In this document: piece by piece, positions 37,279 to 46,578 of the stretch
Layout: each line of letters begins with the position of its first letter
Numbering within the stretch: the stretch's first letter is position 1
DNA from: Sulfitobacter sp. 20_GPM-1509m
GTDB lineage: Bacteria; Pseudomonadota; Alphaproteobacteria; Rhodobacterales; Rhodobacteraceae
DNA: 64,000 nt
Assembly: GCF_000620505.1 (NCBI RefSeq)
Contig: NZ_KK211144.1
Coordinates: forward strand, 255,681 to 319,680
Direction: 5' to 3'
The notes under the pieces: generated by a model
Told to the model about the DNA's origin: nothing
Seen by the model: only the letters and a program-made list of their open reading frames with translations
The model's database searches: none
Translations under genes and position numbers: made by a program

Positions 37279-38030
37279 CAGTCGGCCGCCGCGATGACAT
37301 CCGTCACCGCCTGTTCGATCAGCGAAAGACACGGCCCGTCGGAAAAGCGGTGGTCGGCGTCCTTGACCAGCAGCAGCCGCATATCGGGGCTGTCAGCGTG
37401 GTTCAGCAACCGCACGGCGGTTTCGGTGCTGACGGCGGTGTCGGCGGTGCCTTGCAGACAGCGCACGGCAAAGGGCAACGGCAGTGGATCACGCAGCACC
37501 AGACGGCTGCGCCCGTCTTCCACCATGCGTCTGGTGATGATGTAAGGCTCCATATAATCCGAAGGCATGGCAATCTGCCCGTCCCGCTCAAGCGTGGCCT
37601 TTTGCGCATCGGTGAAACTGGCCCAGTAGCCGTCCTCGGTGAAATCGGGCGCTGCCGCGATGGTCACCAGCCCCGCGACCCGCTCGGGATGTGCCCGGCA
37701 GAACAGCAGCGATTGCCAGCCGCCCATGGAGGACCCCACGGGGATCACCTTGCCCGTAGTCAGCGTGGTGATGGCCGCAGCAGTGTCCTCGGCCCAGTCG
37801 CCGATGCAGCCTTCCTCGAAGGTCCCGCTGCTTTGCCCGTGGCCGGAATAATCGAACCGCAGGAACGCACGCCCCTGAGCGGCGCACCATGCCTCCAGAT
37901 GCACGGCCTTGGTCCCTTCCATGTCGGACTTCAGCCCGCCCAGAAACACCACACAAGGACCATCGCCCGGCGTCAGGTGATAGGCGATGCGGCGGCCTTG
38001 CGGCGTTTCCAGAATTTGCGGATCGGACAT
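37278..38030 (-). CDS. Alpha/beta hydrolase (ABHD10-like)
   Basis: A 250-aa serine hydrolase with VVFLGGLKSDMEGTKA, RFDYSGHGQSSG, the elbow PVGSSMGGW, and VKDADHRFSDG with the His. These resemble the ABHD10/palmitoyl-thioesterase-like group, whose substrates vary. First gene of the minus-strand operon 38030-35232, divergent from the ArsR-type gene across a 117-bp gap. Confidence 0.9.
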   Translation of the reverse strand: MSDPQILETPQGRRIAYHLTPGDGPCVVFLGGLKSDMEGTKAVHLEAWCAAQGRAFLRFDYSGHGQSSGTFEEGCIGDWAEDTAAAITTLTTGKVIPVGSSMGGWQSLLFCRAHPERVAGLVTIAAAPDFTEDGYWASFTDAQKATLERDGQIAMPSDYMEPYIITRRMVEDGRSRLVLRDPLPLPFAVRCLQGTADTAVSTETAVRLLNHADSPDMRLLLVKDADHRFSDGPCLSLIEQAVTDVIAAAD

Positions 38031-38113
38031 TGGCGGCTCCTTGCGTTCGGTGTTGGGCGCAGTCTGCGCAGGGCGGGCGACACGTTCAACCTGGAAAGTT
38101 AAGTTACCATATT

Positions 38114-38123
38114 GTCACGTGAC
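38114..38123. promoter_or_regulatory. Candidate operator for the ArsR-type regulator
   Basis: A perfect palindrome GTCACGTGAC with a further half-site TCACGT at 38131-38136, in the intergenic region between the divergent hydrolase operon and the ArsR-SRPBCC gene, 25 bp before the latter's ATG. Position fits autoregulation. Confidence 0.4.
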
Positions 38124-38147
38124 CAAAGAATCACGTATAAGCGGACC

Positions 38148-38891
38148 ATGGATACAATCTTCAAGGCCCTTGCCGACCCCGCGCGGCGCACATTGCTGGA
38201 CAGTTTGCGCCGCACCGATGGCCAGACCCTGACCGACCTTCAGGGGCAACTGGACATGACCCGTTTCGGGGTCATGAAACATCTGGGTGTGCTGGAAGAG
38301 GCCGGGTTGATCGTGTCCCGTAAGGTCGGGCGTTTCAAATATCATTACCTGAACGCCCTGCCCTTGCAGGAGGCCATTGACCACTGGATCGAGCCATTGC
38401 TCGTCAAACCAGCGGCGCGTGCAGTTCTTGACCTCAAAGCGTCCCTGGAAGGAAAAACCATGACCAAACCTGATTTCGTAATGCAAACCTTTATCCGCTG
38501 CACCCAAGACGCGCTGTGGGATGCGCTCAGCAATCCCGACAGCATGGCGGCCTATCACTTCATGTGTAACAGCGTCCAAGGTGAGGCCGTCGAAGGCGGC
38601 ACGCTGACGTGGCTGTTGCCCGACGGCAACCCGATGCTGACCCAACGGCCAACCAAGGTCGTGCCCAAGACCCGCATCGAGGCAACCTTCGAGCCGCATT
38701 TCTTCGGCCCCGACGCCCCCGCATCGCGCATGGCCTTTCTGATCGAACCCCTGCGGGACATGTGCAAGCTGACCATCGAACACTATGACATCCCCAAAGG
38801 TCAGGATGGCGTCGCCGAAGGCTGGGCGCGCATGGCGTCGTCACTGAAATCGTGGCTGGAAACCGGCACCGCGATGAAATCGTCGATGTAG
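38148..38891 (+). CDS. ArsR-family regulator fused to an SRPBCC (AHSA1-like) domain
   Basis: A 247-aa two-domain protein. Residues 1-95 are an ArsR winged helix (FKALADPARRTLLDSLRR, then LDMTRFGVMKHLGVLEEAGLI). Residues ~105-240 are an SRPBCC/START-like small-ligand domain (FVMQTFIRCTQDALWDALSN ... GWARMASSLKSWLE). Such fusions are thought to be one-component sensors. The usual metal-binding Cys of ArsR is absent. Followed 11 bp later by a MAPEG gene. Confidence 0.9.
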   Translation: MDTIFKALADPARRTLLDSLRRTDGQTLTDLQGQLDMTRFGVMKHLGVLEEAGLIVSRKVGRFKYHYLNALPLQEAIDHWIEPLLVKPAARAVLDLKASLEGKTMTKPDFVMQTFIRCTQDALWDALSNPDSMAAYHFMCNSVQGEAVEGGTLTWLLPDGNPMLTQRPTKVVPKTRIEATFEPHFFGPDAPASRMAFLIEPLRDMCKLTIEHYDIPKGQDGVAEGWARMASSLKSWLETGTAMKSSM

Positions 38892-38902
38892 GGGGCACGG
38901 AT

Positions 38903-39313
38903 ATGGATACGTTTCCCACCGAACTGGGTATTCTGGCGTTGCTGGCGTTGCTGGCTGCAAGCCTGTGGATTCCGTACATCATCGGCGTCACCCGTCAGGG
39001 CGCTGCCTTCGAGGCCTTTGTGCGGCCGGGCGATCTGTCGTCGCTGCCTGCATGGGTGCACCGCGCAAACCGGGCGCATCTGAACCTGCTGGAACAGCTG
39101 CTGCCCTTTGCCATTCTGGTGCTGGTCCTGGACCGGATGGGCGGGTTCAACGCGCTGACCTATTGGACGGTCGTGGCATTTTTCTGGCTGCGGGTGGCCC
39201 ATGCAGTGGGGATGATCAGCGGGCTGGCAAAGATGCCGCTTCGCCCCATCCTGTTCGTGCTGGGCTGGGTCTGCTGTCTGGTGCTGGCAAGCCAGGTGTT
39301 CCTGCCCGCCTGA
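38903..39313 (+). CDS. MAPEG family membrane protein
   Basis: A 136-aa protein with four hydrophobic segments and the family motifs RANRAHLNLLEQLLPFAIL and WLRVAHAVGMISG. MAPEG proteins include glutathione-dependent membrane enzymes. Translated close behind the ArsR-SRPBCC gene, so probably in its operon. Confidence 0.88.
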   Translation: MDTFPTELGILALLALLAASLWIPYIIGVTRQGAAFEAFVRPGDLSSLPAWVHRANRAHLNLLEQLLPFAILVLVLDRMGGFNALTYWTVVAFFWLRVAHAVGMISGLAKMPLRPILFVLGWVCCLVLASQVFLPA

Positions 39314-39338
39314 TCCCGGCCCGATACAACGCTACGTC

Positions 39339-39372
39339 AAAGGCCTGCACCGCGTGCGGGCCTTGCTCTTTG
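39339..39372 (+). terminator. Probable terminator after the MAPEG gene
   Basis: A 9-bp stem GGCCTGCAC / GTGCGGGCC (one wobble) with a 3-nt loop, extended by AA/TT pairing, followed by the T-rich TTGCTCTTT. Confidence 0.55.
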
Positions 39373-39398
39373 TGTGTTCGCGGATCAGAAGAAACCTC

Positions 39399-40568
39399 AT
39401 GCAAGCGCCCCCGAAAATGTTGATCCCTGTCCTGACCCTGTCGAACTTCCTGATCGGCGTGGGGGCGTTTATCATTATCGGGATGCTGGAGCCGCTGGGC
39501 ACCGACCTGAAGGTCACGCCTGCCCATGCCGGACAATTGCTGACCGTCTATGCGCTGGCCTATTCGGTGCTGTCGCCGGTGCTGGTGGCCGTGACCGGGC
39601 GGATCGGGCGGCGGCGTGTGATGGCGCTGGGGCTGGTGATGTTCGCGCTGGCCGCGCTGATGTCGGCGCTGTCCCCGTCGATGCTGGTGCTGAATGCCGC
39701 CCGCGTGCTGGCCGCAGCCGGTGCGGGGTTGTTCACGCCCGTGGCCGCCGCCACCGCAGCGGCGCTGTTTCCGCCCGCGCAACGCGCACGGGTGCTGGCG
39801 ATGGTGTTCTTCGGGTTCAGCGTGGCACAGGTGCTGGGCGTGCCTGCGGGCAGCTACATCGCCTATACATTCGGGTGGCGCTGGGGGTTCTGGTGCGTTG
39901 TCGCCCTCGCCCTGCCCTGTATCGTGATGATCTGGCGGCACGTGCCAGCGGGTCTGAAATTCCAGCCGATCACGCTGGGCGATCTGGGTGAAGTGCTGCG
40001 CAATCTGCGGATGATCTTTGCGGTTCTGTTCACCAGCACATTCCTTGGCGCGACCTATATCCTTTACACCTATATGGCACCGCTGCTGAGCGAGACGATG
40101 GGCTATGGCCGCGATGGCGTGACGCTGGTGCTGGCGGTGTCCGGCTTCGGCGCGGTGATCGGCAATCTGGCCAGCGGCATCCTGACCGACCGGCTGGGCT
40201 GGAAGCGCACGCTGGTGGCGCTGTGCCTGTGCCAGATCGTGCTGTTGCCGGTCTATTCGCTGCTGCCACTGTCTGACATCATGCTGATGGGCCTGACGAC
40301 CGTGTGGGCGATGAGCGGGTGGGCGTTCATGGCGGCACAGCAAACGCGGCTGATCGGGCTGGCCGGGTCGCAGGCCACGGTGGTTCTGGCGCTGAATGCG
40401 GCCGCGATCTATGTGGGGGCCGCTGTCGGTTCGGCCATCGGCGGCTGGGTGCTGCTGCACGCAGGCCTGTCGGCCCTGGGCTTTGCCGCCACCATCGGCA
40501 TGACCGTCGCCCTTGCGCATCTGCTGCTGTCGGCACGAATGTCGCCATCGGCTGCCCCTGCCCCTTGA
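39399..40568 (+). CDS. MFS transporter
   Basis: A 389-aa major facilitator with about twelve hydrophobic helices and the loop 2-3 motif GRIGRRRVMALGL. The repeat in the second half (GILTDRLGWKRTLV) is also visible. The group resembles the AraJ/sugar-efflux (DHA1) exporters. Substrate unknown. The ATG at 39399 is chosen as the first helix follows it. Confidence 0.9.
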   Translation: MQAPPKMLIPVLTLSNFLIGVGAFIIIGMLEPLGTDLKVTPAHAGQLLTVYALAYSVLSPVLVAVTGRIGRRRVMALGLVMFALAALMSALSPSMLVLNAARVLAAAGAGLFTPVAAATAAALFPPAQRARVLAMVFFGFSVAQVLGVPAGSYIAYTFGWRWGFWCVVALALPCIVMIWRHVPAGLKFQPITLGDLGEVLRNLRMIFAVLFTSTFLGATYILYTYMAPLLSETMGYGRDGVTLVLAVSGFGAVIGNLASGILTDRLGWKRTLVALCLCQIVLLPVYSLLPLSDIMLMGLTTVWAMSGWAFMAAQQTRLIGLAGSQATVVLALNAAAIYVGAAVGSAIGGWVLLHAGLSALGFAATIGMTVALAHLLLSARMSPSAAPAP

Positions 40569-40657
40569 CGCAGCCCCGCAGCCCCGCCAAAAGGCTGGCA
40601 CACATATAACCCGCAACCGGGCGTTCCGTGGGCGCCAAACTGACGAGGAGTGCCAAG

Positions 40658-42640
40658 ATGGCCCAAGTCTCCCTTACCTTTCCCGATGGCAATGCACGCG
40701 ACTATGATGCCGGCATCACCGCCGCCGAAGTCGCCGAAAGCATCTCGAAATCCCTGGCCAAAAAGGCCATCAGCGCGACCGTCGACGGCCAGCACTGGGA
40801 TTTGCAGTGGCCGATCAACGCCGACGCGCAGATCGCCATTCACACCATGCAGGACGACGAGCAGGCCAACGAGCTGGTCCGTCACGATCTGGCGCACATC
40901 ATGGCCCGCGCCGTGCAGGAAATCTGGCCCGACACCAAGGTCACCATCGGCCCCGTCATCAAGGACGGCTGGTACTATGACTTTGACCGCGCCGAGCCGT
41001 TCACCCCCGAAGATCTGGGTGAGATCGAAAAGAAGATGAAAGAGATCATCAACAAACGCGACCCCGTCCGCACCGAGGTCTGGGAGCGCGATGTTGCGAT
41101 CAAATACTACGAAGACCGGGGCGAGCCCTATAAGGTCGAGCTGATCGAAAGCATTCCGGGCGACGAGCCGCTGCGCATGTACTGGCATGGCGACTGGCAG
41201 GATCTGTGCCGTGGTCCGCACCTGCAACACACCGGCCAGGTGCCCGGCGATGCGTTCAAGCTGATGTCGATCGCCGGTGCCTACTGGCGCGGCGACAGCA
41301 GCCGCCAGATGCTGCAACGCATCTACGGCGTGGCCTTCACCGGCAAGGAAAAGCTGCGCGCGCACCTGAACATGCTGGAAGAGGCCGCCAAACGCGACCA
41401 CCGCAAGCTGGGCCGCGAGATGGACCTGTTCCACATGCAGGAAGAGGCCCCCGGTCAGGTGTTCTGGCACCCCAACGGCTGGACCATCTACACCGAATTG
41501 CAAGATTACATGCGCCGCAAGCAACGCGTGGGCGGCTACCGCGAGATCAACACACCGCAGGTCGTGGACCGCAAGCTGTGGGAAGCCTCGGGGCACTGGG
41601 ACAAGTACCAGCATCACATGTTCATCGTTGAAGTCGACGAAAGCCGCGATGGCGAAAACGACGACGCCGCGGTCAAGAACAAGGCCCAGACCCGCATCAA
41701 CGCGCTGAAACCCATGAACTGCCCCTGCCACGTGCAGGTGTTCAACCAGGGCCTGAAATCCTATCGCGACCTGCCGCTGCGGCTGGCCGAATTCGGGTCA
41801 TGCGCGCGGTTCGAGCCGTCGGGTGCCCTGCACGGCATCATGCGGGTGCGTGGCTTTACCCAGGATGACGGGCATATCTTCTGCACCGAGGATCAGATCG
41901 AAACCGAATGCGCGCGGTTCATCGAATTCCTGGCCGACATCTATGCCGAGCTGGGCTTTCCCACCTTCGAGATCAAATTCGCCACCCGCCCTGAAAAGCG
42001 CGTGGGCACCGAGGAATCGTGGGATTACGTCGAAAACGCGCTGGAAGAAGCGATCCGCAAGACCGGCCGCACCTACACGCTGGAACCCGGCGACGGCGCG
42101 TTCTATGGCCCCAAGCTGGACTTTTACCTGACCGACGCCATCGGTCGCGTCTGGCAGTGTGGTACATTCCAGGTCGACCCCAACCTGCCCGAACGGCTGG
42201 ATGCGACCTATATCGCGCAGGACGGTGCCAAGGTGCGCCCCTATATGCTGCACCGCGCGACCTTGGGCAGTTTTGAACGCTTCATCGGCATCCTGATCGA
42301 AGAACACGCAGGCAAGCTGCCGTTCTGGCTGGCCCCGCGTCAGGTTGTGGTGGCGTCGATCATTTCGGATGCGGATGACTACGTGCAAGAGGTCGTCGCG
42401 GCCCTGCAAGCGCGCGGCGTGCGCGCCGAGGCGGATCTGCGCAACGAAAAGATCAACTACAAGGTCCGCGAACATTCGGTCGGCAAGGTGCCTGTCATTC
42501 TGGCCGTGGGTGCCCGCGAGGTCGAGGAACGCACCCTGTCCGTGCGGCGTCTGGGCGAAAAACAGACCAGCGTGCAATCGCTGGATGACGTTCTGGTGAC
42601 GCTGGCGGATGAAGCCACCCCGCCCGATCAAAAAGCCTGA
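40658..42640 (+). CDS. thrS: Threonyl-tRNA synthetase
   Basis: A 660-aa class II enzyme with TGS domain ([23 protein letters not shown]), editing domain with [12 protein letters not shown] and the [12 protein letters not shown] element, catalytic core with motif 2 ([21 protein letters not shown]) and [17 protein letters not shown], and a C-terminal anticodon-binding domain. A GAGGAG ribosome site 9 bases before the ATG decides the start. Confidence 0.98.
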   Translation: MAQVSLTFPDGNARDYDAGITAAEVAESISKSLAKKAISATVDGQHWDLQWPINADAQIAIHTMQDDEQANELVRHDLAHIMARAVQEIWPDTKVTIGPVIKDGWYYDFDRAEPFTPEDLGEIEKKMKEIINKRDPVRTEVWERDVAIKYYEDRGEPYKVELIESIPGDEPLRMYWHGDWQDLCRGPHLQHTGQVPGDAFKLMSIAGAYWRGDSSRQMLQRIYGVAFTGKEKLRAHLNMLEEAAKRDHRKLGREMDLFHMQEEAPGQVFWHPNGWTIYTELQDYMRRKQRVGGYREINTPQVVDRKLWEASGHWDKYQHHMFIVEVDESRDGENDDAAVKNKAQTRINALKPMNCPCHVQVFNQGLKSYRDLPLRLAEFGSCARFEPSGALHGIMRVRGFTQDDGHIFCTEDQIETECARFIEFLADIYAELGFPTFEIKFATRPEKRVGTEESWDYVENALEEAIRKTGRTYTLEPGDGAFYGPKLDFYLTDAIGRVWQCGTFQVDPNLPERLDATYIAQDGAKVRPYMLHRATLGSFERFIGILIEEHAGKLPFWLAPRQVVVASIISDADDYVQEVVAALQARGVRAEADLRNEKINYKVREHSVGKVPVILAVGAREVEERTLSVRRLGEKQTSVQSLDDVLVTLADEATPPDQKA

Positions 42641-42647
42641 CACATTT

Positions 42648-42681
42648 GGCGCGGCACCGGCATCAGTCCCGGTGCCGCGCC
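42648..42681 (+). terminator. Hairpin after thrS
   Basis: Perfect 13-bp stem GGCGCGGCACCGG / CCGGTGCCGCGCC with an 8-nt loop, 8 bp after the thrS stop. Strong fold but no T-run, so possibly a Rho-dependent or stabilising 3' end. Confidence 0.65.
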
Positions 42682-42891
42682 GCAGAAATTGTTACAGAAC
42701 ACGATCAAAGCCCGCGATGCTGTGGCCGGATTGCCGAAATCCTGTAAGATTTGCACCCCTTGTGCGGCCACCAGCTAACACACATGTGAATAACAGCCTC
42801 GTGAGTGGTAGAGTACACAGACGCACCACTACTCTGGATGCAAGGGCCGCCAGTGCCCGCACCAAGGTGATATGTTTTAGGGAGATTGAAG

Positions 42892-43197
42892 ATGTCGAAC
42901 ACCATGAAAACCGCCGCCCTTCTGGGGGCTGTCGCCGCTGCGATGACCGCGCAAACCACAAGCGTCAGCGCCGCGACCAAAGAGAAATGCTATGGCGTGT
43001 CGCTGGCGGGTGAAAACTCGTGCAAGGCGGGCGAAGGCACCACCTGTGCCGGCACCTCGACCGTGGATTACCAGGGCAACGCATGGACGCTGGTCGACGC
43101 CGGCACCTGCTCTGAAATCGAGCTGCCCGCCATGGCCGACGGCACGCCGCGCACCGGCGCGCTGGAAGAACTGGACCGCGATCTGCCCTCTGCCTAA
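42892..43197 (+). CDS. bufA1: Bufferin precursor peptide, BufA1-type (DUF2282)
   Basis: A 101-aa exported peptide. A signal peptide of about 27 residues ([20 protein letters not shown], cleavage near SVSA) precedes a conserved core with four Cys (33, 44, 52, 73) in the pattern EKCYGV, NSCKAG, TCAGTS, AGTC. This is the BufA1 signature. In characterised bufferins the MNIO enzyme converts Cys to thiooxazole groups and the mature peptide binds copper in the periplasm. A possible earlier TTG start at 42886 is rejected. First gene of a four-gene operon; a 195-bp upstream region holds the promoter, unassigned. Confidence 0.9.
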   Translation: MSNTMKTAALLGAVAAAMTAQTTSVSAATKEKCYGVSLAGENSCKAGEGTTCAGTSTVDYQGNAWTLVDAGTCSEIELPAMADGTPRTGALEELDRDLPSA

Positions 43198-43206
43198 GGC
43201 ACCTGT

Positions 43207-43234
43207 TGCACCGGGTCCTATCCGGCCCGGTGCA
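43207..43234 (+). other. Hairpin between bufA1 and bufB
   Basis: A 9-bp stem TGCACCGGG / CCCGGTGCA with a 10-nt loop. Its place right after the precursor gene and before the enzyme gene suggests an mRNA element giving more peptide than enzyme (partial terminator or 3' protection); no T-run follows. Confidence 0.6.
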
Positions 43235-43261
43235 CGCCCCCTTGCGTGAAAGGCCGCCACC

Positions 43262-44113
43262 ATGCTGGACGCACGCCGCAGCCCCAACACATTGCCAAAC
43301 GCCCCCGGCGTCGGTTTCAAACCTGCGCATTTTCAGGGGCTGACCGACGATCCCGGCCCCGTGCGCTGGATCGAGGTCCATGCCGAGAACTATATGGGCG
43401 ACGGTGGCCGGCAGATCGCGCAACTGCGCGCGCTGTCCGAGCAATTTGCCACCTCGGTGCATGGCGTGGGCCTGAGCATCGGCGGGGCGCAGGATCTGGA
43501 CACTGACCATCTGGCACGGCTGAAACACTTGTGCGACTGGCTGAAACCCGACAGCTTTTCCGAACATCTGGCTTGGTCGACCCACGGGGCCGAATATATG
43601 AACGACCTGCTGCCCCTGCCCTATACGGACGCGACGCTGGCCCATGTGGCGGCGCATATTGATCAGGTGCAAGAGACGTTGGGCCGCCAGATGCTGCTGG
43701 AAAACCCGTCCAGCTATCTGGCCTTTGACGACAGCACATGGTCGGAAACCGATTTTCTGGCCGAACTGGTGCGCCGCACCGGCTGCGGGCTGCTGCTGGA
43801 CGTGAACAACGTGTTCATTTCCGCCACCAATCTGGGCACCAGCGCCGAAGCCTATATCGATGCCTATCCGCTTGAAGCCGTGGGCGAATTGCACGTGGGC
43901 GGCCATGCCGAAGATGCCGACGATAACGGCGCGCCGCTGTTGATCGACAGCCACGGTGCGCCGGTGGTCGACGCGGTCTGGACGCTGCTGGACCGTGTTC
44001 TGGCCCGCACGGGGCCAAAGCCGGTGCTGGTGGAATGGGACAATGATGTGCCCGACTGGCCCACCCTGCGCGCCGAAGCGGTCCGCGCCGCCGCCGCACT
44101 GGCGCCCGCATGA
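43262..44113 (+). CDS. bufB: MNIO family peptide-modifying enzyme BufB (DUF692)
   Basis: A 283-aa TIM-barrel multinuclear non-heme iron oxygenase. Metal-ligand motifs are all present in order: [75 protein letters not shown]. It should oxidise Cys residues of the BufA1 core. Ribosome site AAAGG precedes the ATG. It overlaps bufC by ATGA. Confidence 0.93.
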   Translation: MLDARRSPNTLPNAPGVGFKPAHFQGLTDDPGPVRWIEVHAENYMGDGGRQIAQLRALSEQFATSVHGVGLSIGGAQDLDTDHLARLKHLCDWLKPDSFSEHLAWSTHGAEYMNDLLPLPYTDATLAHVAAHIDQVQETLGRQMLLENPSSYLAFDDSTWSETDFLAELVRRTGCGLLLDVNNVFISATNLGTSAEAYIDAYPLEAVGELHVGGHAEDADDNGAPLLIDSHGAPVVDAVWTLLDRVLARTGPKPVLVEWDNDVPDWPTLRAEAVRAAAALAPA

Positions 44114-44859
44114 AAGGGTTTTACGACGCCCTCCTGGACCCAGTGCAACCAGCTCCCGAGGGCCTGCACGACGGGAACGGCGCAGCTGCGGGCAAACGCT
44201 TTGACGTTTACCGCAACAACGTCATGCAATCGCTGACGGATGTGATGCGCGCGGGCTTTCCGGTGGTGCGCAAGCTGATCGGGGCACAGAATTTCGACAT
44301 CGTCGCCGGTGCCTTCATCCGCGCGCAGCCGCCGACGTTGCCGATCATGCAACGCTATGGCGACGGCTTTGACAGCTTTCTGGCCGAGGTGCCGCAGCTG
44401 GCGCATCTGGGCTATCTCAGCGACGTGGCCCGGCTGGAACAGGCCCTGCGCCTGTCCTATCACGCCGCCGACTGCACGCCTGTGGACGCCGCACGGCTGG
44501 GTGATATGCCGCCAGAACAGATTGGGGCGGTACGGTTTGCGTTTGCGCCTGCCGTGCAGCTGATCCCCTCCGTGTGGCCCCTGTTTGACATCTGGCGGTT
44601 CAACACCGAGGACGGCGCGCCCAAGCCGCAGCCTGTGGCGCAGCACGTGCTGATCACCCGCGCCGATTATGATCCTGCGCCGCATGCCCTCTCTCCGGCC
44701 CAAGGCGCGTGGATCGCCGCATTGATGACAGGTGAGACACTGGAGGCCGCGCAGGATGCGGCCGGTGCCGTCGATCCTGCCTGTGACATCGCCACGCCGA
44801 TGACGCTGTTGTTTGCGCAGAACGCCGTAACAGGACTGATCCCGAAAGACCCTGCATGA
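44110..44859 (+). CDS. bufC: MNIO partner protein BufC (DUF2063 domain)
   Basis: A 249-aa protein with the DUF2063 N-terminal pattern [38 protein letters not shown] and [21 protein letters not shown], and a separate C-terminal domain. In bufferin and related RiPP systems this protein recruits the precursor to the MNIO enzyme. Overlaps its neighbours on both sides by ATGA, so bufB-bufC-bufD translation is coupled. Confidence 0.92.
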   Translation: MKGFYDALLDPVQPAPEGLHDGNGAAAGKRFDVYRNNVMQSLTDVMRAGFPVVRKLIGAQNFDIVAGAFIRAQPPTLPIMQRYGDGFDSFLAEVPQLAHLGYLSDVARLEQALRLSYHAADCTPVDAARLGDMPPEQIGAVRFAFAPAVQLIPSVWPLFDIWRFNTEDGAPKPQPVAQHVLITRADYDPAPHALSPAQGAWIAALMTGETLEAAQDAAGAVDPACDIATPMTLLFAQNAVTGLIPKDPA

Positions 44860-45401
44860 TCCGGACATACACCCGCCTGACCACCGCCTTGGACCGTGCC
44901 GACTGGCTGTTGCCGACGCTGGCCCGCGTGGTCTTTGTCGGCGTGCTGCTGCTGTATTTCTGGGTGTCGGCCCTGACCAAGCTGGGCGAAGGCGCGGGTG
45001 GTCTGCTGTGGCTGTCGGACACCGCCTATATGCAGATTTTCCCCAAGGCGGTCGAGGCCGCAGGCTATGACGCGGCGCAACTGGGCTGGGGCTACCGGCT
45101 GGCTGCGGTGCTGGGCACGTGGGCCGAATTCCTGCTGCCCCTGTGCATCGCCATCGGCCTGATGACACGGCTCAGTGCGCTGGGGATGATCGTCTTTGTC
45201 GCGGTGCAAAGCTATGTGGACATCTACGGCCATGACGTGGGCGCAAAGACCACGGGAGCGTGGTTCGACCATATCTCGAACGCGGCGATTGTGGACCAGC
45301 GCGCGCTGTGGGTGCTGTTGCTGATGATCCTTGTGGTCAAGGGCGCGGGACCGCTGAGCCTGGATGCAGCCCTGCGATCCGCACGCCGCGCAGAGATGTA
45401 G
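44856..45401 (+). CDS. DoxX family membrane protein (BufD-like)
   Basis: A 181-aa inner-membrane protein with four hydrophobic helices (RVVFVGVLLLYFWVSALTKL; LGTWAEFLLPLCIAIGLMTRL; ALGMIVFVAVQSYV; LWVLLLMILVVKGAGPLS) of DoxX type. DoxX proteins are regular last members of bufferin operons; role probably linked to redox or export. Final gene of the operon. Confidence 0.9.
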   Translation: MIRTYTRLTTALDRADWLLPTLARVVFVGVLLLYFWVSALTKLGEGAGGLLWLSDTAYMQIFPKAVEAAGYDAAQLGWGYRLAAVLGTWAEFLLPLCIAIGLMTRLSALGMIVFVAVQSYVDIYGHDVGAKTTGAWFDHISNAAIVDQRALWVLLLMILVVKGAGPLSLDAALRSARRAEM

Positions 45402-45443
45402 CGCCGACCGCCCTGCCCCTCAGGTCAGGGCTTGCAGGTCGGG

Positions 45444-45764
45444 CTAACCTTCGACGCCCAGAGCCGCCCGCGTGGCCGCGTCCCAGCCCAGGTGCATCTG
45501 GTCACCATCCACGATCAGAGGACGTTTCATCAGCGAGGGGTGCTCTGCCAGCACCTGTGATTGCGGCAACGCCCGCGCTGCATCATCCAGCCCGCGCCAT
45601 GTGGTGCTGCGGGTGTTGGTCAGCGCGTCGCCAAAGGTGGCCTGGGCCTGTGCCATCACGTCCGCTGGAACGCCCTCCTTGCGCACGTCCACAAAGGTCG
45701 CCTGTGGCAATGCCTTGATCGCCTTGCGGCAGGTATCGCATGTTTTCAGCCCGTAAATCAGCAT
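45444..45764 (-). CDS. ArsC/Spx-family thioredoxin-fold protein (YffB-like)
   Basis: A 106-aa protein with LIYGLKTCDTCRKAIKAL at the start, a CxxC motif rather than the single Cys of ArsC, and SQVLAEHPSLMKRPLIVDG with the conserved Arg. This points to the YffB/Spx-like subgroup; arsenate reduction is not implied. An AGGAGG site six bases before the second of two adjacent ATGs selects 45764. Convergent with the bufferin operon. Confidence 0.88.
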   Translation of the reverse strand: MLIYGLKTCDTCRKAIKALPQATFVDVRKEGVPADVMAQAQATFGDALTNTRSTTWRGLDDAARALPQSQVLAEHPSLMKRPLIVDGDQMHLGWDAATRAALGVEG

Positions 45765-45952
45765 CATTGTCCTCCTGTTGAGCACCAGATAGGTAATCCG
45801 CCCTCGAATTGCATGGCTTTTTCTTGATTTTTTCCGAGGTTGATCAATCTTGATAGATGTGGCGGTGCATCGGGCCAGAACCCCTTGCGATGTCACGGCA
45901 ATGTCCCGTGGGGTCACGGGAGTGAATGTAAGGCAGAAGGAGGCACGGGATT

Positions 45953-46159
45953 ATGCCAACTGGCACCGTGAAGTGGTTCAACACCACAAAAGGTTACGGC
46001 TTCATCGCACCGGACGAGGGTGGCAATGACGTTTTTGTACATATTTCAGCAGTGGAAAGGTCTGGATTGACAGGTTTGGCGGACAACCAGAAGGTCAGCT
46101 ACGAGCTGTCCGAAGGGCGCGACGGGCGGCAGATGGCTTCGGATCTGAGCTTGCTGTGA
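45953..46159 (+). CDS. Cold shock domain protein
   Basis: A 68-aa single cold-shock domain (GTVKWFNTTKGYGFIAPD with RNP1, and VFVHISAVERSG with RNP2), an RNA/DNA chaperone. It has a good ribosome site (AAGGAGG nine bases upstream). The 185-bp upstream region contains a stem TCCCGTG / CACGGGA (45904-45921), possibly part of a regulatory leader. Confidence 0.95.
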   Translation: MPTGTVKWFNTTKGYGFIAPDEGGNDVFVHISAVERSGLTGLADNQKVSYELSEGRDGRQMASDLSLL

Positions 46160-46170
46160 GCGTTTGCAGA

Positions 46171-46201
46171 CAACAGGCCCGGTGCGATGTCGGGCCTGTT
46201 G
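46171..46201 (+). terminator. Hairpin after the cold shock gene
   Basis: Perfect 11-bp stem CAACAGGCCCG / CGGGCCTGTTG with a 9-nt loop, 11 bp after the stop. No T-run after it. Confidence 0.65.
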
Positions 46202-46217
46202 ATCGGCGGGGTCCGGT

Positions 46218-46493
46218 TCAGTCGTAGGTGCAGCCCTTGGTGCCGATGGGGCAGTCATAGGTGCTGGCTTTGCGGCGCTGGACGGGGTGCTGCATGACCT
46301 GGCTGTAGGTCATCGACTGGTTCGGTGTGCCACAGCAGATTACCCCATTGATTGTAACGGGTTGCAGGCCGGCAGGGCAGTAATTTGCGCTGCTGGGATA
46401 GGCGTAGATCTTGAGGCTGTCAGAGGCCAGCGCGGGCATGGTGCCCAGGACGGTCAGGCCAAATGCGGCGGTCAAAATGGATTTCAGGTGCAT
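46218..46493 (-). CDS. Small exported cysteine-containing protein
   Basis: A 91-aa protein with a clear signal peptide (MHLKSILTAAFGLTVLGTMPALA) and a mature part of ~65 residues with five Cys (NYCPAG, GVICCGTP, DCPIG, KGCTYD). No family recognised. The cysteines suggest disulfide bonding or metal binding. GAGGA five bases upstream supports the start; the frame is open further upstream but unlikely to be used. Confidence 0.65.
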   Translation of the reverse strand: MHLKSILTAAFGLTVLGTMPALASDSLKIYAYPSSANYCPAGLQPVTINGVICCGTPNQSMTYSQVMQHPVQRRKASTYDCPIGTKGCTYD

Positions 46494-46578
46494 GTCGATC
46501 CTCGTTTCGGGTGATGTGCATTTCAATGTGCCTTATTTTGGTCACACTCTGCTAACCTGTCCAGTTTTTTCTATTGTT

